This document shows, piece after piece, positions 18,304-28,216 of a stretch of DNA of 64,000 bases. Where the stretch lies: the NCBI GenBank assembly GCA_945878865.1, contig CAMCUD010000002.1, positions 62,001 through 126,000 of the forward strand. The letters run 5' to 3'. Numbering within the stretch: the first letter of the stretch is position 1; each line of letters begins with the position of its first letter. The notes under the pieces are model-generated. The model did not search any database and had not been told where the DNA came from. It saw nothing but the letters and a program-made list of their open reading frames with translations. This DNA comes from Bifidobacterium breve (lineage in GTDB: Bacteria > Actinomycetota > Thermoleophilia > Solirubrobacterales > Solirubrobacteraceae). The position numbers were made by a program, and so were the translations under genes.

Positions 18304-20460
18304 GTGAGCAGCCTCGATCGCGCCGCCCCTTCCACCCTCGACGAGACGGGCGCCGCCCCGTCCGCGCCGGGGCTCGACAGCCCGGAGCTGTACTTCAACC
18401 GGGAGCTGTCCTGGACGGACTTCAACGACCGGGTGCTCCAGCTCGCGGAGGACCCGACCGTCCCGCTGATGGAGCGGGTGAAGTTCTGCGCGATCTGGAC
18501 CTCGAACCTCGACGAGTTCTTCATGATCCGCGTCGCCGGCCTGCACGACCAGGTCGACGCGGGCCTGTCGGACCCCAAGATCGATGGGCGCACGCCGGCG
18601 GAGACGCTCGAGGCGATCCGTGAGAAGGTCCGCGGCCACCTGGCCCGCGTGCACGGCTGTCTGCGCCGCGAGCTGTGGCCGGCGCTCGCCGAGCACGATG
18701 TCCGCCTGGTCGGCCTCGACCAGATCACCGGCCCGGCGCGCGAGAAGCTCGAGGCGCGCTACCGGCGCGAGATCTACCCGGTCCTCACGCCGCTGGCGGT
18801 CGGGCTCGGCCGGCCGTTCCCGTACATCTCCAACCTCTCGCTGAGCCTCGCCGTGCAGGTGCGCGACCCGCACACCGGCCACGAGGTCTTCGCCCGGGTG
18901 AAGGTGCCGAAGGAGATGCTGCCGCGCTTCGTGCCCGTCGACGCGCCTGACGGCAAGGGCCATGTGTTCGTCGCGCTCGAGGAGATCATCGCCGCGCATC
19001 TGCAGGACCTCTTCCCGGGGATGGAGATCGTCGACCAGGGTGTCTTCCGCGTCACGCGCGACGCGGACTTCGACGTCTCCGATGAGGCCGACGACCTCCT
19101 GCAGGCCATCGAGCAGGAGCTGCGCCGCCGCCGGTTCGGCGAGGCGGTCCGCCTGGAGGTCAACACCGGGATCAGCCCGCTCCTGCGCGAGCAGCTGACC
19201 GGCGCGCTCGGGCTCAGCGAGGACCAGGTCTACGACGTCGACGGCCTCCTGGACCTGACGGATCTCTGGCAGATCGTCAAGCTGCCCGGGATGCGCGAGC
19301 TGCGCGACCGGTCGTGGACGCCGGTGACCCAGCCGCGCCTGCAGGACGACGACGGCGAACGGGTCGACATGTTCGCCGAGATCCGCCGGGGCGACATCCT
19401 CGTCCACCACCCGTACGACGCGTTCACCACGTCGGTGGAGCGCTTCGTCCAGCAGGCGGTCAACGACCCCGACGTCCTCGCGATCAAGCAGACGGTGTAC
19501 CGCACGAGCGACGACACGCCGCTGATCCCCGCGCTCATCCGCGCGACGGAGAACGGCAAGCAGGCGGTCTGCCTCGTCGAGCTCAAGGCGCGGTTCGACG
19601 AGCGCGCGAACATCATCTGGGCACGCGAGCTGGAAGAGGCCGGCGTCCACGTCGTCTACGGGCACCCGGCGCTGAAGACGCACGCGAAGGCGATTCTCAT
19701 CGTCCGCCGCGAGGGGGACGGGGTGCGCCATTACGTGCACGTCGGCACCGGCAACTACCACCCGAACACCGCGCGGCTCTACACCGACTTCGGCCTCTTC
19801 ACCTGCGACGAGAACATCGGCAACGACGTCGCGGACATGTTCAACTTCCTCACCGGCTTCGCCCGTCCGCGGCGCTACCGCCGGTCGCTCGTCGCGCCGT
19901 CGGGCCTGCGCGACGGGATCATCGAGCGGATCGAGAAGACGATCGCCGCCCACGAGGACGGGAAGCCGACCCGCATCCAGATGAAGATGAACTCGCTCGT
20001 CGACCCGGCGTGCATCCGCGCGCTGTACCAGGCGTCGCAGGCGGGTGTGCCGATCGACATCAACACCCGCGGGATCTGCTGCCTGCGTCCGGGGGTGCCT
20101 GGCGTGTCGGACACGATCCGCGTCATCTCGGTCCTCGGCCGGTTCCTCGAGCACTCGCGGATCTACGCGTTTCACCGCGGCGACGAGACGGAGGTCCTCA
20201 TCGGATCCGCCGATCTCATGCAGCGCAACCTCGACAGCCGGGTCGAGCTCGTCGTGCCGGTGCAGGACGACGTCCTGCGCAGCGACATCCTCGACACGAT
20301 GGAGCGCTGCCTGGCCGACGACACGGGAGCGTGGGAGCTGCAGTCCGACGGCACGTGGGCGCGCCGCGCGGCGGCTGCGCCGCCGCGGTCCGTGCAGCAC
20401 GAGCTCATGATCGGGCACGCGGCCCGCGCCCAGGAGGGCCGCGCCGCCGGAGAGCCCTGA
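18304..20460 (+). CDS. ppk1: Polyphosphate kinase 1
   Basis: The 718-residue protein has the full Ppk1 layout: N domain with YFNRELSWTDFNDRVL at about 30, head domain, and two phospholipase D-like C domains. The autophosphorylated histidine is H460 in LKTHAKAILI and the second conserved histidine is H617 in EHSRIYAF. It makes polyphosphate from ATP, reversibly, at the membrane or in the cytoplasm. GTG 18304 has no ribosome site and follows TACCGT by seven bases, so the mRNA is likely leaderless. It ends the ppx-CHAD-CHAD-ppk1 cluster. Confidence 0.96.
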   Translation: MSSLDRAAPSTLDETGAAPSAPGLDSPELYFNRELSWTDFNDRVLQLAEDPTVPLMERVKFCAIWTSNLDEFFMIRVAGLHDQVDAGLSDPKIDGRTPAETLEAIREKVRGHLARVHGCLRRELWPALAEHDVRLVGLDQITGPAREKLEARYRREIYPVLTPLAVGLGRPFPYISNLSLSLAVQVRDPHTGHEVFARVKVPKEMLPRFVPVDAPDGKGHVFVALEEIIAAHLQDLFPGMEIVDQGVFRVTRDADFDVSDEADDLLQAIEQELRRRRFGEAVRLEVNTGISPLLREQLTGALGLSEDQVYDVDGLLDLTDLWQIVKLPGMRELRDRSWTPVTQPRLQDDDGERVDMFAEIRRGDILVHHPYDAFTTSVERFVQQAVNDPDVLAIKQTVYRTSDDTPLIPALIRATENGKQAVCLVELKARFDERANIIWARELEEAGVHVVYGHPALKTHAKAILIVRREGDGVRHYVHVGTGNYHPNTARLYTDFGLFTCDENIGNDVADMFNFLTGFARPRRYRRSLVAPSGLRDGIIERIEKTIAAHEDGKPTRIQMKMNSLVDPACIRALYQASQAGVPIDINTRGICCLRPGVPGVSDTIRVISVLGRFLEHSRIYAFHRGDETEVLIGSADLMQRNLDSRVELVVPVQDDVLRSDILDTMERCLADDTGAWELQSDGTWARRAAAAPPRSVQHELMIGHAARAQEGRAAGEP

Positions 20461-20521
20461 TTTTGGTGCATCGGAGGACCGCATCGGCGCGGCCGGGGCG
20501 GTGTTCCGGCATCCGCACCGT

Positions 20522-20551
20522 TTGACGGACCTTCGGGGGGCTCGCTACCGT
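20522..20551 (+). promoter_or_regulatory. Promoter of the secreted-protein gene at 20559
   Basis: TTGACG at 20522-20527 and TACCGT at 20546-20551 are separated by 18 bases, and ATG 20559 follows by seven bases. This is the clearest -35/-10 pair in the window and implies a leaderless mRNA. Confidence 0.65.
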
Positions 20552-20558
20552 GATGAAC

Positions 20559-21563
20559 ATGTCCCGCCGACGACTGGCCCTCGCGCCCGTCGTCGCGCTT
20601 CTGCTCAGTGGCCTGGTGGGGGGCCCTGCGGCTTCGGCTGCGCAGTCCCCTACGCCCGAGCCGACCGCGACGGCCGCAGCGACAAAGAAGAAGAAGAAGT
20701 CGAAGAAGCCGACGGTCTCCAGCCTCGACAAGCGGCTGAAGAAGACCGAGAAGAACCTGGCCGCTGCCCGCAAGCAGCTGCGGATCGTCCAGCGCGCGAC
20801 CGCGACGCTCGTCAGCGGCCTGGACACCGTCGTCGGGGCGAACGGGTCGATCGAGTCGCTGCTGGGCAGCGGGCTCGGCGATGTCGCCGGGCCGCAGCTC
20901 GCGCAGCTCCAGGCGATCCTCGACAAGTCGGTCTCCGACCAGGCCGCGACGAACGCCAACGCGCTCGTCGTCGCGCTGCAGAACCCCGCGCTCAAGCCGC
21001 AGCTCGAACAGCTCATGACCGGCCTGTTCGGCGTGAGCCCCACGACGATCGGGCAGTCGATCGCCAACCTTGGTCCGGCGATCCAGCAGGGGCTCGCGCA
21101 GATCACGGTGCGTGAGCAGCCGGTGCTCTTCGCCAAGGTCGGCGGGGTGTCATCGAGCGCGGTCGTCGGCGGCGACCTGCCGGACGACCTCAACCCCCTC
21201 ACGGTCTCCGGCTCGGTGGTCCTCAACGTCTCGGGCGCCTCGGCCACCCCGGTGCAGCTGCTCGCCGGCGCGCGCAGCGACGAGGGCGATCAGCCCGCGG
21301 CCAAGGCCGTGCTGGACTCCATCGAGGTCGAGGCGGGCAGCGGCGTGACGGTCGGCGGCGGCTCGGACTTCGGCACCGGCCACCGCGTGGTCGGCGGCAG
21401 CGGCGCGGTCGTGGGCCTCAACCGCATCGAGCGGTCGAGCGCCCTGGACCCGACGAGCAGCAAGCTCGTCGACATCGCGCAAGGCCCGCTGACGGTGAGC
21501 GGCAGCGGGTCCGTGCTCGTGCGCTTCACCGTCCGCGTGACGGACGACAGCGCCAACGACTAG
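20559..21563 (+). CDS. Secreted protein with lysine-rich coiled coil, unknown function
   Basis: The 334-residue protein starts with a signal peptide that ends near PAASAAQ. A Pro/Thr-rich linker, a run of lysines (KKKKKSKK) and a coiled coil (SLDKRLKKTEKNLAAARKQL) follow. The C-terminal half is rich in Gly, Ser and Val (VSGSVVLNVSGAS, VGGGSDFGTG) and looks beta-rich. ATG codons at 20553 and 20559 are in frame; 20559 fits the promoter spacing best. I do not recognise a family. It may be wall-associated. Confidence 0.65.
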   Translation: MSRRRLALAPVVALLLSGLVGGPAASAAQSPTPEPTATAAATKKKKKSKKPTVSSLDKRLKKTEKNLAAARKQLRIVQRATATLVSGLDTVVGANGSIESLLGSGLGDVAGPQLAQLQAILDKSVSDQAATNANALVVALQNPALKPQLEQLMTGLFGVSPTTIGQSIANLGPAIQQGLAQITVREQPVLFAKVGGVSSSAVVGGDLPDDLNPLTVSGSVVLNVSGASATPVQLLAGARSDEGDQPAAKAVLDSIEVEAGSGVTVGGGSDFGTGHRVVGGSGAVVGLNRIERSSALDPTSSKLVDIAQGPLTVSGSGSVLVRFTVRVTDDSAND

Positions 21564-21578
21564 TCCCTTCAGCGGGGC

Positions 21579-21629
21579 GTTGTGGCTCTGCCACAACCCC
21601 CGGCGGGAGTCCGGCTCTGCCGGACTCCC
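21579..21629. terminator. Two adjacent triloop hairpins between convergent genes
   Basis: An 8-base stem (21579-21586 with 21590-21597) and an 11-base stem (21605-21615 with 21619-21629) both close the same three-base loop TCT. They fill the 69-base gap between the stops of the secreted-protein gene and the reductase gene, so they can end transcription from both sides. Neither has a T tract. Confidence 0.75.
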
Positions 21630-21632
21630 CTC

Positions 21633-23609
21633 CTACCAATGGACGCCCTTCATGAGGTTCGCCACCGCGATCTGCTCCACGGACGCGCGCTCCGCCGGGT
21701 CGTCGGTCCCCTTCGCCGCAGCGCTGTCGGGGAACAGCTTGTACGCGGTGTGCAGGATCTGGTCTGACACCCGCGGCAGCAGCGCGTTCATCAGCACGCC
21801 GAAGGTGCCCAGCCGCGTGTTGATCTCCTTCGGCTTGGCGCGGATGGCCTCGCAGATGAGGTCGGCCGCCTCGTCGGGCGTCGCGGTCGGGAACGAGTCG
21901 TAGATCTTCGTCGGGGCGATCATGTCCGTCTTGACGAGCGGCATGTGGATCGTCGTGAACGTGACGTTGTCGCCGAGCGTCTCGGTCGCGGTCACGCGGC
22001 TGAACGCGTCGAGCGCCGCCTTGCTCGCGACGTACGCCGAGAAGCGCGGCGTGTTCGCCTGGACGCCGATCGAGCTGACGTTGACGATGTGCCCGCGCTT
22101 GCGCTCGCGCATGTGCGGCAGCAGCTCCATGATGAGCTTGATGGCGCCGAAGTAGTTCAGCTGCATCGTGCGCTCGTAGTCGTGGAAGCGGTCCTGGCTG
22201 AGCGCCACCGACCGCCGGATCGAGCGGCCGGCATTGTTGACGAGGTAGTCGACGGCGGCGTGCTCGGCGAGGACGTCCTTGACGAGCCGGCCGATGTCCT
22301 CGAGGTCGGTGAGGTCGGCGGGGTAGACGTACGCCGTGCCGCCGAACTGCTCGATCTCCTTCTTGACGAGCTCGAGCTTGTCCTCGCTGCGCGCGACCAG
22401 CAGCGGGATCCCGCCGGCGCGGGCGATCTTGATGGCGGCGCTCTTGCCGATGCCCGCCGAGGCGCCGGTGATGAGCACGGTCCGCCCGTTGACGGCGCCC
22501 TCGAACGAACGGTCCTTGTGGAGGTCCGGGTCGAGGTTGCGCTCCCAGTAGTCCCAGAGCTTGCCGGCGTAGCTGTCGAGCGGCGGAACGGCGATGCCGG
22601 TGCCGTCCAGCGCGCGCTCGGTGTCGCGCGTGTCGAACTCGCTGGCCAGGCCGACGTAGTCCAGGACGACGTCGGGGATGCCCAGCTCGGCCAGGAACGT
22701 CGCGCGCATGTCCTTGGCGAACTGCAGGTTCATGAGCAGGCTCAGCGTGCCCTTGGGCAGCGCGTCGAGCAGGCCCTTGTCGACGCGCATCGACAGCTGC
22801 GGCGCGTGCGCCGCGCGACAGAACGTGTTCAGCGCGTCGCCCGACTTGATCGGCCGTGACGAGGCGAGGTGGAACGCCTGGCCGTCACGGTCGGGCAGGT
22901 GCGCGATGTGGTCGATCGCGTCGGCGACATAGTCGACGGGGACGATGTTCGTCGCCCCGAGCTCCGGCCCGACGAGCGGGAACCACTCCGGGACGAAGTG
23001 GCGCAGGCGCTGGATCGGCTTGAAGAGGTAGTACGGCCCGTCGACCTTGTCCATCTCGCCGGTCTGCGAGTCGCCGACGACGATCGCGGGGCGGTAGATG
23101 CGCCACGGGGTGTCGGTCTGCAGGCGCACGAGCTGCTCGGACTCGAACTTCGTGCGGTGGTAGGGGGACGGCAGGTCCTGCCCCTCGTCGAACATGTCCT
23201 CGCGGAACAGGCCCTTGTACATGCCGGCGACCGCGATGGACGAGACGTGATGGATGCGGTCGGCGCCCATCGCCTTCGCCGCCTCGAGGACGTGCGCGGT
23301 GCCCTCGACGTTCAGCGCGCGGTTCATCTCGTCGGTCGCCGTCATGTCGTACATGGCGGCGAGATGGAAGACGTCGGTGACGTCCTGCAGCGCCGCGGTG
23401 TCCGCGTCGTCGAGGCCGAGCCGCGCCTGGGTGAGGTCGCCGATCACGGGGCGGACCCGCCCGGCGGCGCCCCAGCGCTCGATGAGCTCGTCGAGGCGCG
23501 CTGTCGACGACTCGCGCACCAGCACCGCGATGTCGGCGTCGCGCCGAAGCAGGCGTTCGACGAGGTTCCGGCCGATGAAACCTGTCGCGCCCGTCACGAA
23601 ATACGTCAT
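21633..23609 (-). CDS. Alcohol-forming fatty acyl-CoA reductase (FAR), two-domain bacterial type
   Basis: The 658-residue protein has two Rossmann domains. The N-terminal domain starts TYFVTGATGFIGRNLVERLL and has the PYHRTKFESEQL active-site segment. The C-terminal SDR domain has LITGASAGIG near 376 and SAYVASKAALDAF near 521. Both domains and the ends (GEMDKVDGPYY, WDYWERNLDPDL, MKGVHW) match, from memory, the Marinobacter enzyme that reduces acyl-CoA through aldehyde to fatty alcohol. GAGGAGA precedes the ATG. It stands alone as a minus-strand gene. Fatty alcohol for wax esters is the likely product. Confidence 0.85.
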   Translation of the reverse strand: MTYFVTGATGFIGRNLVERLLRRDADIAVLVRESSTARLDELIERWGAAGRVRPVIGDLTQARLGLDDADTAALQDVTDVFHLAAMYDMTATDEMNRALNVEGTAHVLEAAKAMGADRIHHVSSIAVAGMYKGLFREDMFDEGQDLPSPYHRTKFESEQLVRLQTDTPWRIYRPAIVVGDSQTGEMDKVDGPYYLFKPIQRLRHFVPEWFPLVGPELGATNIVPVDYVADAIDHIAHLPDRDGQAFHLASSRPIKSGDALNTFCRAAHAPQLSMRVDKGLLDALPKGTLSLLMNLQFAKDMRATFLAELGIPDVVLDYVGLASEFDTRDTERALDGTGIAVPPLDSYAGKLWDYWERNLDPDLHKDRSFEGAVNGRTVLITGASAGIGKSAAIKIARAGGIPLLVARSEDKLELVKKEIEQFGGTAYVYPADLTDLEDIGRLVKDVLAEHAAVDYLVNNAGRSIRRSVALSQDRFHDYERTMQLNYFGAIKLIMELLPHMRERKRGHIVNVSSIGVQANTPRFSAYVASKAALDAFSRVTATETLGDNVTFTTIHMPLVKTDMIAPTKIYDSFPTATPDEAADLICEAIRAKPKEINTRLGTFGVLMNALLPRVSDQILHTAYKLFPDSAAAKGTDDPAERASVEQIAVANLMKGVHW

Positions 23610-23696
23610 CGCTCTCCTCAGCTCCCCGGGGTGATGGCCCGGAGGCTACACCGCGGGGCCAGCGGGCCTGGCAGGTTGCGGGCCGAGAAACACGAA

Positions 23697-23722
23697 CGCC
23701 CCGGGCAGGGAGGTCCGGGGCG
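23697..23722 (-). terminator. Small hairpin
   Basis: CGCCCCGG at 23697-23704 pairs with CCGGGGCG at 23715-23722 around a 10-base loop. It lies further downstream of the small membrane protein gene and may be a second terminator for it. Confidence 0.35.
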
Positions 23723-23773
23723 CTGGTGTCACGTCAGTGCGGTCGGCGAGGAGGGCTCGCTCGCACAACGCAG

Positions 23774-23796
23774 CGTGCCCGCCTGGGGCGGGCACG
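23774..23796 (-). terminator. Terminator hairpin of the small membrane protein gene
   Basis: Perfect 10-base arms at 23774-23783 and 23787-23796 enclose a three-base loop, 30 bases downstream of the minus-strand stop at 23826. Confidence 0.65.
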
Positions 23797-23825
23797 GTGT
23801 GAAGATGTCGAGAAGGCTGCGGGGA

Positions 23826-24095
23826 CTACCAGCCGCCGGCCCAGTGGGCCGCGGAACCCTGGACCTTCGACGCGGCCTTGCGGCGCGCCTTGCGCTTGTC
23901 CAGCGCGAGCTGGATGAGCGACATCGTCAGGACGAAGAGCGGGAAGAAGGCGATCAGCGCGAAGCCGAAGTTCGTGACGACCTTGTCGGTCGTCTCGCCG
24001 TACAGGCCCTCGCCGGCGTCGTGGGCGAGAGCGGGGGTGGCCGCGACCAGCAGCATGGTGGCGGCGAACGTGAGGGCGGTCAGAGAGCGTCGCAT
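23826..24095 (-). CDS. Small membrane protein with signal peptide, 89 aa
   Basis: The protein has a signal peptide (cleavage after TPALA), a short outer part beginning HDAGEGLYGETTDKVV, one membrane helix (FALIAFFPLFVLTMSLIQLAL) written here only by its ends FALIAF and IQLAL, and a basic inner tail KRKARRKAASK. I do not recognise the family. TAGAAT (24107-24112, minus strand) lies 11 bases before the ATG and overlaps the -10 of the divergent hydratase gene. A terminator follows. Confidence 0.65.
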   Translation of the reverse strand: MRRSLTALTFAATMLLVAATPALAHDAGEGLYGETTDKVVTNFGFALIAFFPLFVLTMSLIQLALDKRKARRKAASKVQGSAAHWAGGW

Positions 24096-24105
24096 CGGAG
24101 GATCG

Positions 24106-24112
24106 GATTCTA
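24106..24112. promoter_or_regulatory. Two-way promoter with overlapping -10 elements
   Basis: GATTCTA reads as GATTCT on the plus strand, eight bases before ATG 24120. On the minus strand the bases 24107-24112 read as TAGAAT, 11 bases before ATG 24095. The start codons are 24 bases apart. Confidence 0.5.
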
Positions 24113-24119
24113 TACCGGG

Positions 24120-24833
24120 ATGGCGTCGCTGGAGCGTTCCCGTCCCCTTCCTGGCGTCGAGCTGCTGCGCCTGAACCGCCCCGCGGTCCGGAATGCGCTC
24201 GATTCCCCGACCCTCGTCGAGCTGCTCGCGGCCCTTGAGGAGATCGCCGCGGACCCGTCCGCGCGGGTCCTGGTCTGGTCCACCACGTCGACCGTCGCGT
24301 TCTGCGCCGGGGCGGACGTGGGCGAGCAGCTGGACGACGCCGGCGGCATCCGGCGGATGGAGCTGTTCTGCCAGCTCTACGCCGCGCTGGAGGCGCTGGA
24401 GATCCCGTCCGTGTGCGTCTGCGTGGGCAACGTGCTCGGCGCCGGGACGGAGATCGCGTCCTCGTGCGACCTGCGGGTGGGCGGGGACAACCTCAAGCTC
24501 GCGTGGATGGCCGCGCGCCGCGGCGTGCCCGTCGGCCCGGCGCGGCTCGTCGGCCTCGTGGGGCTCGCGCGCGCCAAGGAGCTGGCGTTCACCGCACGGG
24601 TGCTCGGCCCGGACGAGGCGCTGGAGCTCGGTCTCGTCTCGTCGGTCGTGCCTGCCGCGGAGGCGGAGGCGGCGGCGCTCGAGCTGGCGGGCAAGGTGGC
24701 CGAGCACGACGGCGTGCGCGAGCTCAAGGCGATGTTCCGTGATCTCGAGCGCACCGCGGAGCGGGTCGCGTACGAGAACGAGCGCCTGATGGCGTTCCAG
24801 CGGCACGGCACCGGGCTGCCGACGGGGACGTAG
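24120..24833 (+). CDS. Enoyl-CoA hydratase/isomerase family protein
   Basis: The 237-residue protein has the crotonase fold: LNRPAVRNALDSPTLVELLA at the start, FCAGADVGEQ for the first oxyanion strand and GNVLGAGTEIASSCDLRVG for the second. The glutamate in GTEIASSCD fits a catalytic position. It acts on a CoA thioester in fatty acid or related breakdown. The long upstream open frame is a shadow of the reductase gene; ATG 24120 fits a leaderless start. Two tandem hairpin repeats follow its stop. Confidence 0.85.
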   Translation: MASLERSRPLPGVELLRLNRPAVRNALDSPTLVELLAALEEIAADPSARVLVWSTTSTVAFCAGADVGEQLDDAGGIRRMELFCQLYAALEALEIPSVCVCVGNVLGAGTEIASSCDLRVGGDNLKLAWMAARRGVPVGPARLVGLVGLARAKELAFTARVLGPDEALELGLVSSVVPAAEAEAAALELAGKVAEHDGVRELKAMFRDLERTAERVAYENERLMAFQRHGTGLPTGT

Positions 24834-24845
24834 GGGCGCCGGGGG

Positions 24846-24893
24846 CCGAACGTACGTCTGGCGGGCCCCAGGCCCCGCACGACAGACGTTCGG
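24846..24893. repeat. Hairpin repeat copy A
   Basis: This 48-base unit can fold into an interrupted stem: 1-6 with 43-48, 11-15 with 38-42 and 16-20 with 29-33. Bulges of four bases (GTAC and ACGA) lie on opposite sides. Copy B follows 61 bases later with six changes. Confidence 0.7.
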
Positions 24894-24906
24894 CCCAGAG
24901 GCGGGG

Positions 24907-24954
24907 GCGAGCGTACGTCTGGCGGGGCTCTGGCCCCGCACGACAGACGTTCGC
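24907..24954. repeat. Hairpin repeat copy B
   Basis: This copy matches copy A at 42 of 48 positions. The outermost pair changes from C-G to G-C at both ends and the fifth pair from A-T to G-T, so stem pairing is kept. It ends three bases before the -10 of the ABC-F gene. Confidence 0.7.
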
Positions 24955-24957
24955 TCC

Positions 24958-24963
24958 TACCAT
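24958..24963 (+). promoter_or_regulatory. -10 element for the leaderless ABC-F gene
   Basis: TACCAT lies six bases before GTG 24970 and no ribosome site is present. Confidence 0.5.
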
Positions 24964-24969
24964 GACCCC

Positions 24970-26886
<1,917 letters not shown>

Positions 26887-26950
26887 ATAAGACATAACGT
26901 CTAGTTCGGCCGGGCAACTCCGCTCGCCGTCACTCCGCTGGCCACGCCCA

Positions 26951-26956
26951 TAGGGT
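26951..26956 (+). promoter_or_regulatory. -10 element before the ATC-start permease gene
   Basis: TAGGGT ends six bases before ATC 26963, the same spacing as for TACCAT and GTG 24970. The TAG is also an in-frame stop, which rules out any start further upstream. Confidence 0.5.
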
Positions 26957-26962
26957 CCGCCC

Positions 26963-28216
26963 ATCGCACTCGCCATCGCCATCTTCGCCGTCGCGCTTGC
27001 GCTCATCGCGACGGACTGGGTCGACCGCACGAAGATCGCCCTCGCCGGCGCGATCCTGCTGATCCTCACCCAGACGCTCGATCAGGAGCAGGCGATCGAG
27101 GCGATCGACTTCAACACCATCGGCCTGCTCATGGGCATGATGCTCATGGTCAAGATCACCGAGACGACGGGCGTCTACACGTATCTCGCGATCAAAGCCG
27201 GCCAGCTCAGCCGCGGGCGCTCGTTCTTCCTCGTCCTCGCGTTGTGCGGCGTCACCGCGCTGCTCAGCGCGTTCCTGGACAACCTCACGACGGTGCTGCT
27301 CGTCGTGCCGATCACGTTCCTCCTCGCCGACGCGCTGGACATCGACCCGGTCCCGCTCGTGATCATGGAGGTCATCGCGTCGAACATCGGGGGCACCGCG
27401 ACGCTCATCGGCGACCCGCCGAACATCCTCATCGCGGGCGCCACGGGCCTGTCGTTCAGCGCGTTCATCGCGAACCTTGCACCGATCGCGTTCCTCACGC
27501 TGCTGGCCGTCCTCGGCATGCTCTATCTCGCCTACCGCAAGTCGTTCGTCATCGCGCCCGAGGCCCGCACCCGGGTGATGGAGCTCGACGCGGAGAAGTC
27601 GATCGAGGACATGCGCGAGCTCAAGCGCACGGTGCCGGTGCTCGTGGGCACGATCGTCGCGTTCTTCGCGCACCAGGCGCTGCACCTCGAGCCGGCCACC
27701 GTGGCGCTCGCCGGCGCGACGGTGATGCTCTTCACCAGCACCCAGTCCGTCGAGAAGGCGCTGGCGGGCGTGGACTGGGCGACGCTCTTCTTCTTCATGG
27801 GGCTGTTCGTCGTCGTCGGCGGGCTGGAGGAGACCGGCGCGATCGACGAGGTCGCGCATGCCATCGCCGACGTCACGGACGGGAACCGCACCGCGGAGAT
27901 CCTGGGGATCCTGTGGTCGTCGGCGCTCGGCTCGGGCATCGTCGACAACATCCCGTTCACCGCGGCGATGATCCCCGTCGTCGACCAGCTCCAGGGCCAG
28001 CAGATGGACGACGCCTACTGGTGGGCGCTCGCGCTCGGGGCGTGCTTCGGCGGCAACCTCACGCTCATCGCCGCCGCGGCGAACGTCGCCGCGGCCGGCA
28101 TGGCGTCACGAGCGGGTGCGCCGATCAGCTTCATGCGGTTCCTGCGCGCCGGTGTTCCCGCCACACTGCTGTCCATCCTGCTGGCGACGATGTACGTGAG
28201 CGTGCGCTACCTGTGA
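26963..28216 (+). CDS. ArsB/NhaD-type ion permease with apparent ATC start
   Basis: The 417-residue protein has 11-12 hydrophobic helices and the ion transporter superfamily signature NIGGTATLIGDPPNILI. Candidates are a sodium/proton antiporter or an anion permease. The first helix and the conserved DFNTIGLLMGMMLMV segment need a start near 26963. No ATG, GTG or TTG lies in frame between the stop at 26951 and ATG 27131. ATC 26963 follows TAGGGT by six bases. Starting at 27131 would remove 56 residues with helix 1 and part of helix 2. A sequencing error is possible. It is coupled to the CBS gene by a GTGA overlap. Confidence 0.75.
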   Translation: MALAIAIFAVALALIATDWVDRTKIALAGAILLILTQTLDQEQAIEAIDFNTIGLLMGMMLMVKITETTGVYTYLAIKAGQLSRGRSFFLVLALCGVTALLSAFLDNLTTVLLVVPITFLLADALDIDPVPLVIMEVIASNIGGTATLIGDPPNILIAGATGLSFSAFIANLAPIAFLTLLAVLGMLYLAYRKSFVIAPEARTRVMELDAEKSIEDMRELKRTVPVLVGTIVAFFAHQALHLEPATVALAGATVMLFTSTQSVEKALAGVDWATLFFFMGLFVVVGGLEETGAIDEVAHAIADVTDGNRTAEILGILWSSALGSGIVDNIPFTAAMIPVVDQLQGQQMDDAYWWALALGACFGGNLTLIAAAANVAAAGMASRAGAPISFMRFLRAGVPATLLSILLATMYVSVRYL

